NCBI GenBank assembly: GCA_030844895.1 | Contig: CM061229.1 | Location: forward strand, 118,991,682 to 119,055,681 | Source of the DNA: Ambrosia x helenae | Lineage: Eukaryota > Streptophyta > Magnoliopsida > Asterales > Asteraceae | Length of the DNA stretch: 64,000 nt | Reading direction: 5' to 3' | Shown: positions 11,845 to 23,192 of the stretch, one piece after another | Numbering within the stretch: position 1 is the first letter of the stretch | Layout of the letters: each line of letters starts with the position of its first letter | Translations under genes and position numbers: made by a program | Notes under the pieces: generated by a model | The model's input: only the letters and a program-made list of their open reading frames with translations | The model's database searches: none | Told to the model about the DNA's origin: nothing

Positions 11845-13525
11845 TGGTCCACCTGTTGAAATCCTTCTTTGTTAATGACCTTCTCCACAGAATCACCAAA
11901 CTCCCCAAAACGCTCAACTCCAAGAACCGAACCCAACTTAATAGTTTCAGTAGCTTCAATCCCGATCCCCTCTACCATACCCTTCACGTTAACGTTCGTG
12001 TCACCATCATTATCGCGAACCTCATTACCATTAATCGCATAGATAAAATGATCAATATCGAACAAATCCTCCCCTTCTCTAGCTCTTTTTTTCGGTCTCT
12101 CTTGTCCTGTAGGCGATGGAGACTTCTGCGCCCTTGCCTTTTTCCAAAAACCTGTTGGTTTCTTACCCCGAATACTCAGACCATCATTCTCCAGTTCTAC
12201 CACATACGAATCCGCTTGTTGTATAATCTGAACTTCAGCCACCGGATCATCTTGTTGTTTATCCAGACTGGGATCCATCACATCCTGAACCCGATCACAA
12301 ACATTATCCCGAACCCGATCAGAAACATTATCCAGAACCCGATCACAAACATTCTCCACAGCAGGCTCCATATTACAATCTTGGTCAGCCACTACCTCAT
12401 CATCTTCTACATTCTCTGCCAAGTCTGCATCAACCGAGCAATAATCTATACAATCCGGCACCCACTCGCCCATCTCCTCTTCAACAACCACTAGAAAAAT
12501 TTCCTCCTTCCATTTCACAGAAATCATCTCATTTACTCTTAGCCCCGTTTGACGAAGCACCCCAATCATGACACAAGACAAGTCAACCGTAGCTTCATCA
12601 CACTCAGGCGTTTGAACTACCTTGCCAAATTTACTACCAATGTCTCTAAACAAACCTTCGTCATATAGCATTAGAGGTAACCCGTAAATCTTCAGCCAAG
12701 CAATCCGATCCGAATTGAACACCTGGCCCTCCCATCTTTCTAAACTATCCAAACAGACTTGCCAAACCTCCTTATTTCGAACAAAATCTTCCATGCACAC
12801 GTTCGAATCAAACAGTAACACAACCCCTAAGCCACCCAAGTAACGAATACCAACCTTATTATGGCCCAACAAATCCAACCAGATACGCAGTTTAGAGAGC
12901 TTCTTCAAATCCGAAACCCTTCCCACAGCCCCACAACCATCCCATAACATGCTTCCCTTGTTCACAGCGGTAACAACCACTTCTGGGACTTTCTTCGGAT
13001 TGACTACATTCAATAAGGTGTCTCTAAACGAACGACCATCTCCTTTACCTTAACCCATATTACAATTTTCTTCCACAGGAGATTCCTCTCCACTCCCCTT
13101 ACCCAAATCAACAACCTCCTCTTCATTCCTAACCGGTACCCATTGCTTATCCCCTTCCCTCACTACCCTCTCCCCATCCACAAACGAGCCATCACCACAT
13201 ATAACTTATATGAACCAATCTAGACATCCTTCATATGATTCTCTAACGCAACCGAATCCCTAACATTCACGAAGGAAACAAAGTAGAAACGCTTACCAAG
13301 TTTATCGTATTTCCGTGCAACATATATGCTTTTGATCGACCCAAATCCTTTGAGAACAACCATTACATCAGCCGATGAACAACCTTGTGGAAGATTGGAA
13401 ACAAAGAATTTTGTTACCGGCAACTCGTCTTTCTTCGACCCTTCCCCTTGAAACGATCGTCTCCCTCTCCTCGAAGGTGCATCATACCAAGTATCAACCT
13501 TGAATTTCTCCCTACCGCCATGCAA
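11841..13525 (-). pseudogene. LINE ORF1, RNA-binding protein
   Basis: The first part (13525-13220) has an RRM: RNP2-like KFFVSNLP and RNP1-like KRFYFVSF. An in-frame stop follows at 13220, then a frame change. The long open part from 13013 to 11841 (390 codons) has a DUF4283-like segment (RIAWLKIYGLPLMLYDE) and an acidic, repeat-bearing C-terminal region with several copies of VCDRV/VSDRV. In plant L1 elements this protein binds the element RNA to form the transposition particle. The stop and shift make this copy inactive. Confidence 0.8.
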
Positions 13526-13694
13526 ACGAGATCCAGAAAGCCTTTTTGTCTACCTTGCCGTCAAATCGCCTCCTAGAATTTTGGAGCCACTAGGGTTTAC
13601 TCATTATGACATCCTTTAATACATTACCTAAACATCAACTTTCAATTGGTTGTGTAAAAATGGGTGGTAATATTCAAACATTCTCAGATTTGTA

Positions 13695-14565
13695 TGGACA
13701 TCCTCTTTGGACATCCTCTTTACTACACATAGAGATCTCTACGTGTCATATATGTTTAAAATACATTAATTGCATTTCCTTTACAACGTGTAGAGGCGTT
13801 GGTGTTGGCAATAAACCCTATACACACCATAGAGGCTTCTACGATCTGCATAGGTCCAGAATTTATGCATTACGGGAACTATTTAATTGAACACAAACAC
13901 CTCAAACCAACCCTTAACCAAACAATCCAATCAAACATTTTGTATCACGATGTCGTCTTGGGACCTCAGTTATGTTTATGGCAAATATTCGAACCAGTCT
14001 TACGTCTCTAAAAGCGGTTTCCGGACCCAGAGTTGAACGAGGTGAAGAAGAGGTTGAATTTGTTGTTCGTTGTAATGACGGGAGAGTGATGCCCGATTTG
14101 AACCAGGAGTACACAAATGAAGTGGAGTCATTTTACATGCCACAAAGTTATCCGTAGTACGCATACAACACTTACCATTTGTACGTGGAAGAAAAACACA
14201 AGAATGAGTATGAGGAAGGTGCCAAGGACTTCAAGAAAGGTGATAACGACCTTTGAGGAAGGTGCTGACGATGAGGATGGTGTTGGCGACGACGAAGGTC
14301 CTGGCATTAACTTTTTGAAGCTGAAAAAGAACTAAGGCCCTCTACGACTCGTAGAGGCTCTACGACTCATAAAGGCATCATCCAATAATTGACATGATCA
14401 TCCAATCATTTGCATTAAATGCTAATGATTGGGGATGCAACTAATGCACCCTATATGACTCATATAGCCCTATATGCGTCGTAGATGAGTGCTCTAAGAC
14501 GGGTAGAGGGCTCTACGCGTCGTATAAGGTTAAAATAGAATGTTAAATAACCAAAGAGATGTCCA
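13695..14565. other. Possible Pack-type DNA element bounded by short inverted repeats
   Basis: The left side reads GGACATCCTCTTTGG, with TGGACATCCTCTT tandemly doubled. The right side carries its near inverse, CCAAAGAGATGTCC (14552-14565). Imperfect palindromes of the type TCTACG...CGTAGA recur inside (13725-13750, 14338-14362, 14505-14525). A broken coding fragment lies between. No convincing target duplication was found, so this is a suggestion. Confidence 0.35.
13950..14335 (+). pseudogene. Broken coding fragment of unknown family
   Basis: From the ATG at 13950, one frame gives MSSWDLSYVYGKYSNQSYVS. A second gives GEEEVEFVVRCNDGRVMPDL, then MPQSYP, a stop, and YAYNTYHLYVEEKHKNEYEE. The third ends in GPGINFLKLKKN and a stop at 14333-14335. 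The three parts read as one ancestral acidic protein with two frameshifts and a stop. I do not recognise the family. Non-random composition and compatible adjacent frames are the only evidence that it was coding. Confidence 0.4.
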
Positions 14566-15478
14566 AATATCATGACCTTTAAAATTCATGTTCTTTTAAT
14601 TATTTAATATCTTCTTTTTTATCAACAATTACTTTTACACCTAATATCACATAACTTTATATATATTTACAAATATCTAAATCAAATATCTAAATCCCAA
14701 TCCTTTTTATAGAGAGAAAAAACAAACATTACTAAATCCAAATCCTTTTTACCGGGAGAAAAAAAAAACAAACACTACTAAAACACTAATTAAATCATTG
14801 ATAATTAACTATATATTAAAAGTTTTGAACTTTGAATAGTCGTCTTAGACTAAAATGCGCCGTTGTCTTTACCACCGTTATTAACGTCACTGTTTGCCCT
14901 TTTCATCTCTTTTGCACCTACTTCTTCTTTTACAAACCCTAACAAACTCCACCAGACCTCCTCCATCACAACCACTGCTCCATCGAAAACATCACGACAA
15001 GCACTACTACAATCACCGTTTTCCTCCTACATCTTCGTATCTTCTCTTCCGTAAACGGAGATGGTGGTGGTTGTCGGAAGGAAAAACATTTATCTTACTA
15101 GCCCAATAATTTGAATAGTGCTTCTGTCAGTTCTATAATTAATGATTTGAGGCATGGTCTTTTGTAGTACGTGTGATTACAGATAACCTAAGGATGCCAG
15201 TTTCCACCGTCCTCCTGTTCTCACCATCGGTTTGGCCGTTTAACCAATCGGCGCGCCGTAACAACCAGAGGAAAAGAGGAAGCTCGAGATTGACTATGGT
15301 GACCACTACTAGTGGTCGTGGCGCCAAGGTTGTCTAGCAACGAAGACGTCTAGCAGCGATGATGGTTGATCTCAATATACCAATTAATGAGATATTTATA
15401 TTTCATCAAACAACAATTCTTATTCTACATACTTCTGGTATGCCTTTGAAACTCTATTTGCTTGGTTACTATTTTGCT
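14566..15478. other. Intergenic stretch, no gene supported
   Basis: AT-rich sequence with a doubled AAATCCAAATCC-like motif near 14690-14755 and a C-rich open stretch at 14863-15109 that could be an old 5' exon or UTR. Nothing here is similar enough to a known family to annotate. It is the left flank of the tandem triplication. Confidence 0.5.
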
Positions 15479-15598
15479 TACAACTGATTTGTTAATAGAC
15501 TGTGTTTGGTTATTTCATAATTTGCTTATAATTTGTAGTCTTATGAAATTGAAGTTATATATGGGACTCATGTTTCTCATCTTTCATGAATGATTTAG

Positions 15599-15751
15599 GA
15601 GTTCGACTATCTAAACACTCCCGACTCGTATAAGAGTAAAAGCAATGATGATGATGATGAGGAGGAGGAGAAAGAGAAGGGGAAGGGGAAGGAGAATCAC
15701 GTGAAGAAGGAAGACCATAAGGAGAAAGGTGGCCCCAAGGAGAAAAAATGA
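15599..15751 (+). pseudogene. Terminal-exon fragment with acidic/lysine-rich tail, copy 1
   Basis: After a TTTAG| acceptor the open stretch encodes EFDYLNTPDSYKSK, then a run of Asp/Glu, Lys-Glu repeats and the end KEKGGPKEKK with stop at 15749-15751 (50 residues). A plausible 3' UTR follows. No upstream exon was found in the block. It looks like the last exon of a host gene caught in the tandem duplication; I cannot name the gene. A short low-complexity tail is weak evidence of function. Confidence 0.5.
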
Positions 15752-15840
15752 AGTCGCATGATGGTGGTGGTTAATTAAGTAGCGGCTAGTTTGTGTGCCT
15801 TTTTCATTTTGTTTACTTTCTTAATTAAGTGTGTTTAACA

Positions 15841-16271
15841 TAGGGGTGTTCAAAACCGAATAGCTAGTTTCACTATTCGTATCCGAAATTGGGATATCCG
15901 AAATTATCAAATAATGAATTGGATATCCAATTTTATTATGATATATTTTATTTTATATGTTTTATATATAAATTTTTGGATATTTTTGGATATTTTTTCA
16001 GATGTTTTTCGAATATTTTCGGATACTTTTTATTTTCGGATATCTTCGGATATTTTCGGATATTCGGATATTTCAGATATCCGATAATTTTTTTTTTTAT
16101 AAATTTTCAAGTATCCAAAATATCCGAAAATTTTTAAAATCGCTATCTGAATCCGAATCTAAAAATTCGTATATCCGAATTTCAGATATTCGTTTTTTTA
16201 GATAGTTTTGGATTCGGATATCGGATATTTTGGTTTAGATTTTCGGATTCGGATATTTGTTAACACCCCTA
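15841..16271. mobile_element. hAT-type MITE, copy 1 (431 bp)
   Basis: The ends are TAGGGGTGTT and its inverse, with the perfect 8-bp duplication GTTTAACA at 15833-15840 and 16272-16279. The interior is built of GGATATT/AATATCC motifs in both orientations. It has no coding capacity. Confidence 0.9.
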
Positions 16272-16678
16272 GTTTAACACATAATTGAGAATCTGAATCT
16301 TTGATGAGACTGTGTAACTATTTATCTTAAAGTATAACTTATGTTTATTTTTGATGAGAGTGTGTAACTATTTATGATTCAGATTTAGCTGATAAGTGTT
16401 TGTGTATGGTAAATATTAATTTTCTCGTAAAAGTTGATAATTAGAATTAAAGTGGACATGTATCTACACTATGTGTAGGTATGATATTTTTGGTGTGCAA
16501 ATTTACATTATTTTTATTCAAAGTTTCCTACATACAATTGATCATATATTTCCTACACAAGAAACATAACAAACACACATTAAAACATTCAATCATGTGT
16601 GTCATACATATACAAGGTTACAAGCTGACTTTATAAATTGCTTTTACACGTGGGAATCAGTGGCAGATCCAGGAATTT

Positions 16679-17240
16679 CACTATTAGAAAACTGCTAAGC
16701 TTTTGACAACAAAATTTGTCAAAAATAGTCATTATCGACAAATTTGCCACAAACCAATTCCTGGGAAAAAACTTGTCGGAATTCTAGCTAGCGACAAATC
16801 TGCCACAAAATCTTCGTCTATATTCCGACAAACTCTCTTGTCACACAATTTTTGACAAATTCGCATTTTTTATTTTTTTTATTTCTAAAATTAATAATAG
16901 TAAGAAAAATAATTTATAAATACAAATATATGTGAATATATATTTTGCGAAAAAATTCCTACAATTTTTTTAAATGTCTTCGGCAAATTTCCCACAATTT
17001 AAAAAAGTACCAGTGATACAACATAAGTCTTTCGACAGAATTCTCACAATTATTTGCGACAAAGTTGTGAAAAGTCTGTTATCCAAAGTTTCAACAAAAC
17101 TGCGACAAGTATGGTTTCCAATGTTTTTGACAAAATTACGACAAATAGTAATAATTAAAAAAAAAAACAGAAATAACATTAATGTTAATGCAAAAAAATG
17201 CAGCAAAATCATCAAAGATTCCAAATATAAACCTGTTAAT
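16679..17240 (+). mobile_element. CACTA transposon 5' end, copy 1
   Basis: Starts CACTATTAGAAAACTGC, the CACTA-superfamily terminus (CACTACTAGAAAA in the other two copies). About 450 bp of subterminal repeats follow (GACAAATTTG, CTTGTCGGAAT, CGACAAA in both orientations). No transposase or right end is present: the element is cut at 17240 by the TGTAACACCCC element. The sequence just before it (CAGTGGCAGATCCAGGAATTT) resembles a hAT end. Confidence 0.7.
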
Positions 17241-17879
17241 TGTAACACCCCAAAACCATTTGTCCGTATAAATATGCCATTAGGCGTGATTAGCAAAATA
17301 ATAAAACGAGACTTAAACGATAAGATTATGGGTTATGCTCTAATATGAAAGTAACCTAGTTAATAATAGTATTTTTATAAACGAATACAAGGTGTTTGAA
17401 ACTAGCTTAATTAGTTAGTTTTTATACGAAAATGACATTGTAGTAACTTGAGGGACTAGAGTTGCACAAGGGATAATCTAAATAAATAAAAAAAATGGAA
17501 GAATCCACACACACAAGGAAGAAAAGGAGGTGGAGCTCCCAAAACCCTAAAGGTGCAATCTAGTCCAAAATCCAAGCCATGAAAGCCCTAAATTCGTGCA
17601 TGTTGAAGGGTTAATGCTCAATTTCCCTTATCAAACTAAGAGGTAACCTTAGAATTCTATTTTATGGAGTTTTAAAAAGAATATGTGAATGTTGATTTTG
17701 TGGGTTTTGACAAAAACGTGAAATTTATGATCAATAGAGGTAGCTCTAGTCTTGGGGAACCTCCAACATACCTAATTTGGTTATGAATCAAATTCTACAT
17801 GTGCATTTGATTTTGACCATATGATTATGTGAATATGTAAGATTTCCGTTTAACCTTTAGGTTGAAACCACACATGGTT

Positions 17880-18205
17880 TGTAACAGTACTGATTTCTGA
17901 GAAGATTAACATGGACCTTTGTATGACACCCTAGGCAAATCCCACATCGGCCGTGGCCAGGAGAGATCCTTGGTTCATAAGTAATCCAAAGCCTCTTAAA
18001 TCACCAACGCGTTTTGGGCTTAATTCTAGTGGATAGGAGGAGAAATCCACAGTTAAGCGTGCTCAGGTGGGAGTAGTAACAGGATGGGTGAACTCCTGGG
18101 AAGTCTCCACCGGGGCAACAAAAAACAAATCCGTGAGCTTCTGGATGGGCAACCCATCGGGGGAAAAGCGGACAATATTGGTGGTGAGAGAGGCCGGATG
18201 TTACA
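17880..18205 (+). mobile_element. Cassandra TRIM solo LTR (326 bp)
   Basis: TGTAACAGTAC...GGATGTTACA with the 5-bp target duplication TGGTT (17875-17879, 18206-18210). The other two block copies keep the empty site (about 24424 and 55408), so the boundaries are certain. The interior has the Cassandra signature: CCCACATCGGCC followed by a 5S-rRNA-like segment. Cassandra elements are short non-autonomous LTR elements that carry a 5S promoter in the LTR. Confidence 0.92.
18051..18103 (+). promoter_or_regulatory. 5S-rRNA-like internal pol III promoter in Cassandra
   Basis: AGTTAAGCGTGCT (18051-18063) matches 5S box A, GGGAGTAG lies at the intermediate element, and GGATGGGTGAACTCCTGG (from 18082) matches box C with about one change from the usual GGATGGGTGACCTCC. 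This is established for Cassandra; activity of this copy is unknown. Confidence 0.85.
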
Positions 18206-19326
18206 TGGTTAGTAGTCTTGGTGACTCTTAGGAGTTGTGATTATAAGAAATTTAGGCAAAATGCTCTAAAAAATGTGTTATGATGATGATTAGACAAATT
18301 GTGATGCTTTGGCTAATCTTAAGCTTTTGAAACTAAACAAATTGGTAGGTGCACACCACGTGTTTGATTAAATGCCAACTTGGTGAACACTAGTGAAACT
18401 AAGAAGTTAGAATCATGTAAGAGCTATCAGTCGTATATGATATTGGTTTGTAATAAGCCAAGTCAATTGCATATTCTATATAAGAAAATGGCTATGGATT
18501 TAGCAATAAATGGGTAATGAATACATGATTTATGGATAGTGAATTAATTCCATGTTATGTATTCTAACAATCAAGTATGACATGTCCCTAAGTTAGGTAC
18601 AAGAACTAGGGATGCAAACGGGTCAAACGGATGCAAGTAATGCGTATGGAAGCAAGAACGGATATGAGGTAAGTTTTACTTACACCAATGTACTATAACA
18701 TAGCTTAATTGCTATAAACATTAGTTTTAAATATTAAGTGTGAATTAAAGATAAACCCCAAGGGGTAGAATCTATTAAGTGGGTCGCCTTATGTGCACTC
18801 AATACAAAATGTGGGTTATGATCTTAATCGAGATAATGAGTTATGACCAAATGGAGAAATTCATCAAACGGGTCAACTAATAAAGATATGTGAGAAATGA
18901 TGTTTTAAAGCAAATTAAATCAATTGAATGAAGTCGTTAAGCATGATGTTAAATGGGACAAGTTTGTGTCACTTGAACCAGAGATAAAAACTTGGGTAAC
19001 ATAGTATTATGAACTATGAGTCTAAACGGGTCAAGTGGCAAGTTATTGCCATTTGAGTTCTGAGAAATTAATGTTGTCTATTGAGAAAGCATACAGGTAA
19101 ATGCATTTGCGCGTGCATGCTCGATGTTAAGAATCATGGCGGATAAACACAAGGTATAGATATGGGTCGAGGGCACCCGGTAAGTCCGTAGTCAAATAAA
19201 CGCCTTTACAACTGATTTGTTAATAGACCGTGTTTGGTTATTTGATAATTTGCTGATAATTTGTAGTATTATGTAATTGAAGTTATAATTGGGACTCATG
19301 TTTCTCATCTTTCATGAATGATTTAA

Positions 19327-19503
19327 GAGTTCGACTATCCAAACACTCCCGACTCGTATAAGAGTAAAAGCAATGATGATGATGATGAGGAGGAGGAGGA
19401 GGAGAAAGAGAAGGAGAAGGGGAACGGGAAGGGGAAGGGGAAGGAGAATCACGTGAAGAAGGAAGACCATAAGGAGAAAGGTGGCCCCAAGGAGAAAAAA
19501 TGA
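19327..19503 (+). pseudogene. Terminal-exon fragment with acidic/lysine-rich tail, copy 2
   Basis: Same exon as in copies 1 and 3 but with an expanded Glu and Gly-Lys tract (58 residues before the stop at 19501-19503). The splice acceptor has mutated from AG to AA (TTTAAGAG), so this copy could not be spliced in the same way. Confidence 0.5.
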
Positions 19504-19592
19504 AGTCGCATGATGGTGGTGGTTAATTAAGTAGCGGCTAGTTTGTGTGCCTTTTTTATTTTGTTTACTTTCTTAATTAAGTGTGTTTAACA

Positions 19593-20019
19593 TAGGGGTG
19601 TTCAAAACCGAATAGCTGGCTTCACTATTCGTATCCGAAATTATCAAATAGTGAATTGAATATCCGAATATTCAATTTTATTATGATATATTTTATTTTA
19701 TATGTTTTATATATAAATTTTTGGATATTTTTGGATATTTTTTCAGATATTTTTCGAATATTTTCGGATACTTTTTTATTTCGGACATCTTCGGATATTT
19801 TCGGATATTCGGATATTTCAGATATCCGATATTTTTTTTTATAAATTTTCAAGTATCCGAAAAATTTTAAAATCGCTATCTGAATCCGAATCTAAAAATT
19901 CGTATATCCGAATTTCGGATATCCAAAATTTTGGATATTCGTTTTTTAGATAGTTTTGTATTCGGATATCGGATATTTTGGTTTAGATTTTCGGATTCGG
20001 ATATTTGTTAACACCCCAA
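19593..20019. mobile_element. hAT-type MITE, copy 2 (427 bp)
   Basis: Same element and flanking GTTTAACA duplication (19585-19592, 20020-20027) as copy 1. The right terminus has one substitution (CCCCAA for CCCCTA). Confidence 0.88.
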
Positions 20020-20300
20020 GTTTAACACATAATTGACAATCTGAATCTTTGATGAGACTGTGTAACTATTTATCGTAAAGTATAACTTATGTTTATCTTT
20101 GATGAGAGTGTGTAACTATTTATGATTCAGATTTAGCTGATGAGTGTTTGTGTATAGTAAATATTAATTTTCTCGTAAAACTTGATAATTATCCTATATT
20201 ATGATATAAGACTCTCCATGAATAGTGCTTGCTTGTGCCTCTTTAATTTCTTTAAGTGTATATATACTATAAGTTACGAATAGTATAACACAAACGTTTT

Positions 20301-20355
20301 TGGCTCAGTTGGTTAGGTTGTTGATTTGTTACCATGGGTACCCGGGTTCGAGTCC
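20301..20355 (+). other. tRNA-like pol III A and B boxes
   Basis: TGGCTCAGTTGG (20301-20312) fits the A box and GGTTCGAGTCC (20345-20355) fits the B box exactly, 32 bases apart, followed by T runs. There is no 7-bp acceptor stem or cloverleaf, so it is a tRNA-derived remnant (SINE-like head), not a tRNA gene. Confidence 0.55.
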
Positions 20356-22920
20356 TTTTGATTTCCGTTTTCTCACACATTTTTTTTTTCAGTTTGGGGT
20401 TGATGAGTCATTTGGGTATTTCACACGTACCTTCGCTGGCATCTCTCTTTTGTGCCACGTTTGTGAAAAGGTTAGGCTTTCCCTTTCTTTATTGACACGT
20501 GGAGGATTTGATGATTTATTTGATTTGGGATTCCATAGCACATTACATTTTACAACTCTATCTTCAATAGCCACACAACTTCCAGTATCTTCCTGAAACA
20601 GTTCTCTTTGTTGACAACAGCCTTCGGCTCACTTTGCTTCATGTGGCATCACCAACATTTTCACCAACAAAATCAGTTCCAGTTACATATTTGTTTAGTA
20701 GGTAAGTTTTCTTCCAATTACTGTTGTGTGATTTTCATTATTCTTTGATCTTGCTGTTCTATTGACACCAAAAATCATGTTATTCTTATTACCAAAATTA
20801 GGTCTCACTTCTCAAAAGGGTTTTCTTTAAAGTTTCGGTTGACAAGAGGTTAGTTTGGGTTGTTGATCCTTCCACTTTATGATGGTGGGTTAATGTTTTA
20901 AAATGTTGAATTGTTTTGGGTAGCTCAAATAATAGCTAAATTTTGAAGGGATTGTCTCTGTCTTCTCCTGAAACAAAACTTATAAATATTCTTATTCTCT
21001 ATTAATAGTTTTGCCATTTAAAGAGTAAAGGATTATACATTTGTGGTGTGTAAAAAAGAGTTCAAATTATTAAAACTATGTTATTGAACTTGAAAAGGAT
21101 AAATAACACAAGGTAGAAAACAACAATTTTGTTTAAATAATTTTGAGTGGAAATTGGTATGTTTATTGATTCTCTTGATTTCTTCTTTAGAATAATGATA
21201 TATGTTCATGTTTTTTTAGGCGCTTATCTGCCCTCATCTCGGTTCGGATTCTAGAGATTTGGTTGCATATCAGAAAGCGTAATGTGTATTTCGTTTTGGT
21301 TGTTTCATTTTCAGTTCAGATTGGATCATCTTATATGTTTCATCAGTAATGTTTTCATCCAAATCTACTTTGTGAACTTATGATATTTTCTTTCCATGTG
21401 TTTTTTTTTATCATTAGTACTGGGTTCATGGTTAGCATTTATGTGGTTTTGCAGTATTCAACACATAAACATTATTATTCAACTGTGGTAGGTTGTTGAT
21501 AATCTCATAGCTGAATTAGTAGCAGATGTTCAAGAGGAATGTGCAAAGCTTGATGCCTTGATGCAATTGAATCGGTGAAGGTATCATTATTTTTTCGCTC
21601 TTATTTTTTTACAGTTATCAAGAATTCTTAGATTATAGTTAGGTAATACTCACACACATGCACCCCCCTCAAACAAATGCAGTTCAAAAGAAAACGACAA
21701 AGTTGGGGAAAATTGAGAGAATCACCGTAAACCAATCACCAGATGTTTTATAATCACCAAACTCACTGAATTTTGCAGGAAGGGGATGTTACGCAACCAT
21801 ATATGACTAAAAAAATATAGCATTGTTAGGCTGTAAAATGGGACTGTTAGGCTGCGTTTAAAAGGTGGAAAGTACGAAGTTACAAGGCTGTAAAATGGTA
21901 CTGTTATGCAGTGGTTTAAGGCTTCAAAATACCGTCGTAGATGGCTATAAATGGCGCTGTGAATTAAGTGTGGACACCCCCCCCCACACACACCCCCACC
22001 ACCACCATAGCACATAGTATGTTAAAAACAATATGAAATGAACAATGGATAGACGTACGCGTCAGCCATTGTTTGCTGCTTTATTTTTACCTTTTCTTCC
22101 TTGGCAATTATACATTGATTGTATCTTTGTCGACTATTGCCTCTAAAGATGGTTTAAATCAGATTGTAAGGCGGTGGTTGGAAACCGAACCAACAGACGT
22201 TCCTTTGATCGGAGTATAAATAGACACACATGATGTTAGCGTCTGTTAAATCTTCGTAATGTGTCTGCCACACCGTTTGATCGTTTTCACTTCCATTAAA
22301 TTTTGCTACAATTTCATGTCATCCTCCCCATTCTTCCTTTTGCATCGTACGTCTTTTCATCCTACTTCATTTCATTATGAACTTGATTTATATCGTAATT
22401 TCTATTAAATCCTCTCTTCAAGGTTAGTGTTTAATTATGTTATTTAGTATTTTTTTTAAAGAACTGACATTTATATAAATGCTGATTGACAATGATTTTG
22501 GGTATAATAGGTGATTTAACTTGAAGTTTAGAGGATACTCTCACCATTCTGGAATTGTTCATCAGTCATCACTGTGACGTCCGATTATCTATTAATTAGT
22601 GTTGCTCAATTTTCATCATTATTAATTCCTTTATTTATGTATGCTAATGGATTTGATTTATCAAGGCTTTTTAACCTTTTAGCTTTACTGTGATAAATAA
22701 TCATTGTATCAACTATTTGCTTTTTATTTAAGCATTCTATTAGATATCTTCGTCAAATGCCTTGGTTTTGTAGGTTAAGAGTTCTTCATATGCTGTTGTG
22801 TTGTACCACTTAACTATAGGTCGCAAACCTTGGATGTTTAAACTGTGCTGATCATTCGAAACTCCACTGTGTTGACCATTCAAAATTCCACTACAGCCAT
22901 CTACAGAAACAAAATCAAAC

Positions 22921-22937
22921 GTCGCGCAACGCGCGAC
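22921..22937 (+). other. Helitron 3' terminal hairpin
   Basis: GTCGCGC-AAC-GCGCGAC, a perfect 7-bp stem with a 3-base loop, 11 bases before the terminal CTAG. This is the expected termination structure of Helitrons. Confidence 0.85.
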
Positions 22938-23192
22938 TTAGAAACACACTAGTTAAAATTAAAGTGGACATGTATCTACACTATGTGTAGGTATGATATT
23001 TTTGGTGTGCATATTTACTTTATTTTTATTCAAAGTTTCCTACATACAGTTTATCATATATTTCCTACAAAAGAAACATAACAAACACACACATTAAAAC
23101 AATCAATCATGTGGGTCATACATATACAAGGTTACAAGCTGACTCTATGAACTGCTTTTACATGTGGGAATCAGTGGCGGATCCAAGAATTT

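Larger units (their letters stand above)
4324..13606 (-). mobile_element. L1-type LINE, decayed, interrupted twice
   Basis: A minus-strand non-LTR retrotransposon. Its 3' end is a 12-base A tail (T run at 4325-4336 on the plus strand). Imperfect 15-bp target duplications flank it: TGACATTCTTAAATA at 4309-4323 and TGACATCCTTTAATA at 13607-13621, with two mismatches. Removing the hAT element (6116-6926) and the solo LTR (8516-11486) with their duplications leaves about 5.5 kb, a normal plant L1 length. The order on the minus strand is ORF1 with an RRM, apurinic-like endonuclease, reverse transcriptase and a C-terminal zinc-binding domain. Stops and frameshifts throughout, and the mismatched duplications, show that it is old and dead. 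Confidence 0.9.
15479..19206. repeat. Tandem block copy 1 (about 3.4 kb plus a Cassandra insertion)
   Basis: First of three direct copies that begin TACAACTGATTTGTTA and end CAAATAAACGCCTT. The order inside is terminal-exon fragment, hAT MITE, CACTA end, then the start of an LTR. The junction to copy 2 (AACGCCTT|TACAACTG at 19206/19207) joins the block end to the block start with only one or two bases of shared sequence. Without the Cassandra insertion it is about 3397 bp. Confidence 0.9.
17241..19206 (+). mobile_element. Truncated LTR-type element, copy 1
   Basis: Begins TGTAACACCCCAAAACC directly after TTAAT, as does the complete version at 53513. It ends at the tandem junction, not at a natural end. 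It carries the Cassandra insertion at 17880-18205. Confidence 0.6.
20192..22952 (+). mobile_element. Non-autonomous Helitron (2761 bp)
   Basis: Inserted between A (20191) and T (22953). The 5' end is TCCTATATTATGATATAAG. The 3' end is CTAG, preceded 11 bases upstream by a perfect 7-bp hairpin. Copies 1 and 3 of the tandem block lack it, which delimits it to within about 3 bp. There is no Rep/helicase ORF. The interior has a tRNA-like segment near its 5' end and otherwise AT-rich sequence with a C/A tract (21975-22007). No captured gene could be recognised. Confidence 0.85.

Noticed and set aside
13220..13525. Host RNA-binding (RRM) gene
   Set aside because: The RRM is followed by LINE ORF1 sequence and the LINE endonuclease in order, within the LINE target duplications.
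18051..18103. Genuine 5S rRNA gene
   Set aside because: Only promoter parts match; the 5' third of 5S is not present and the segment is enclosed by Cassandra LTR ends with a TGGTT duplication.
20192..22952. PIF/Harbinger insertion with TTA duplication
   Set aside because: TTA flanks could be read as a 3-bp duplication, but there are no terminal inverted repeats, while the 5' TC, 3' CTAG, hairpin and A-T rule all fit a Helitron.
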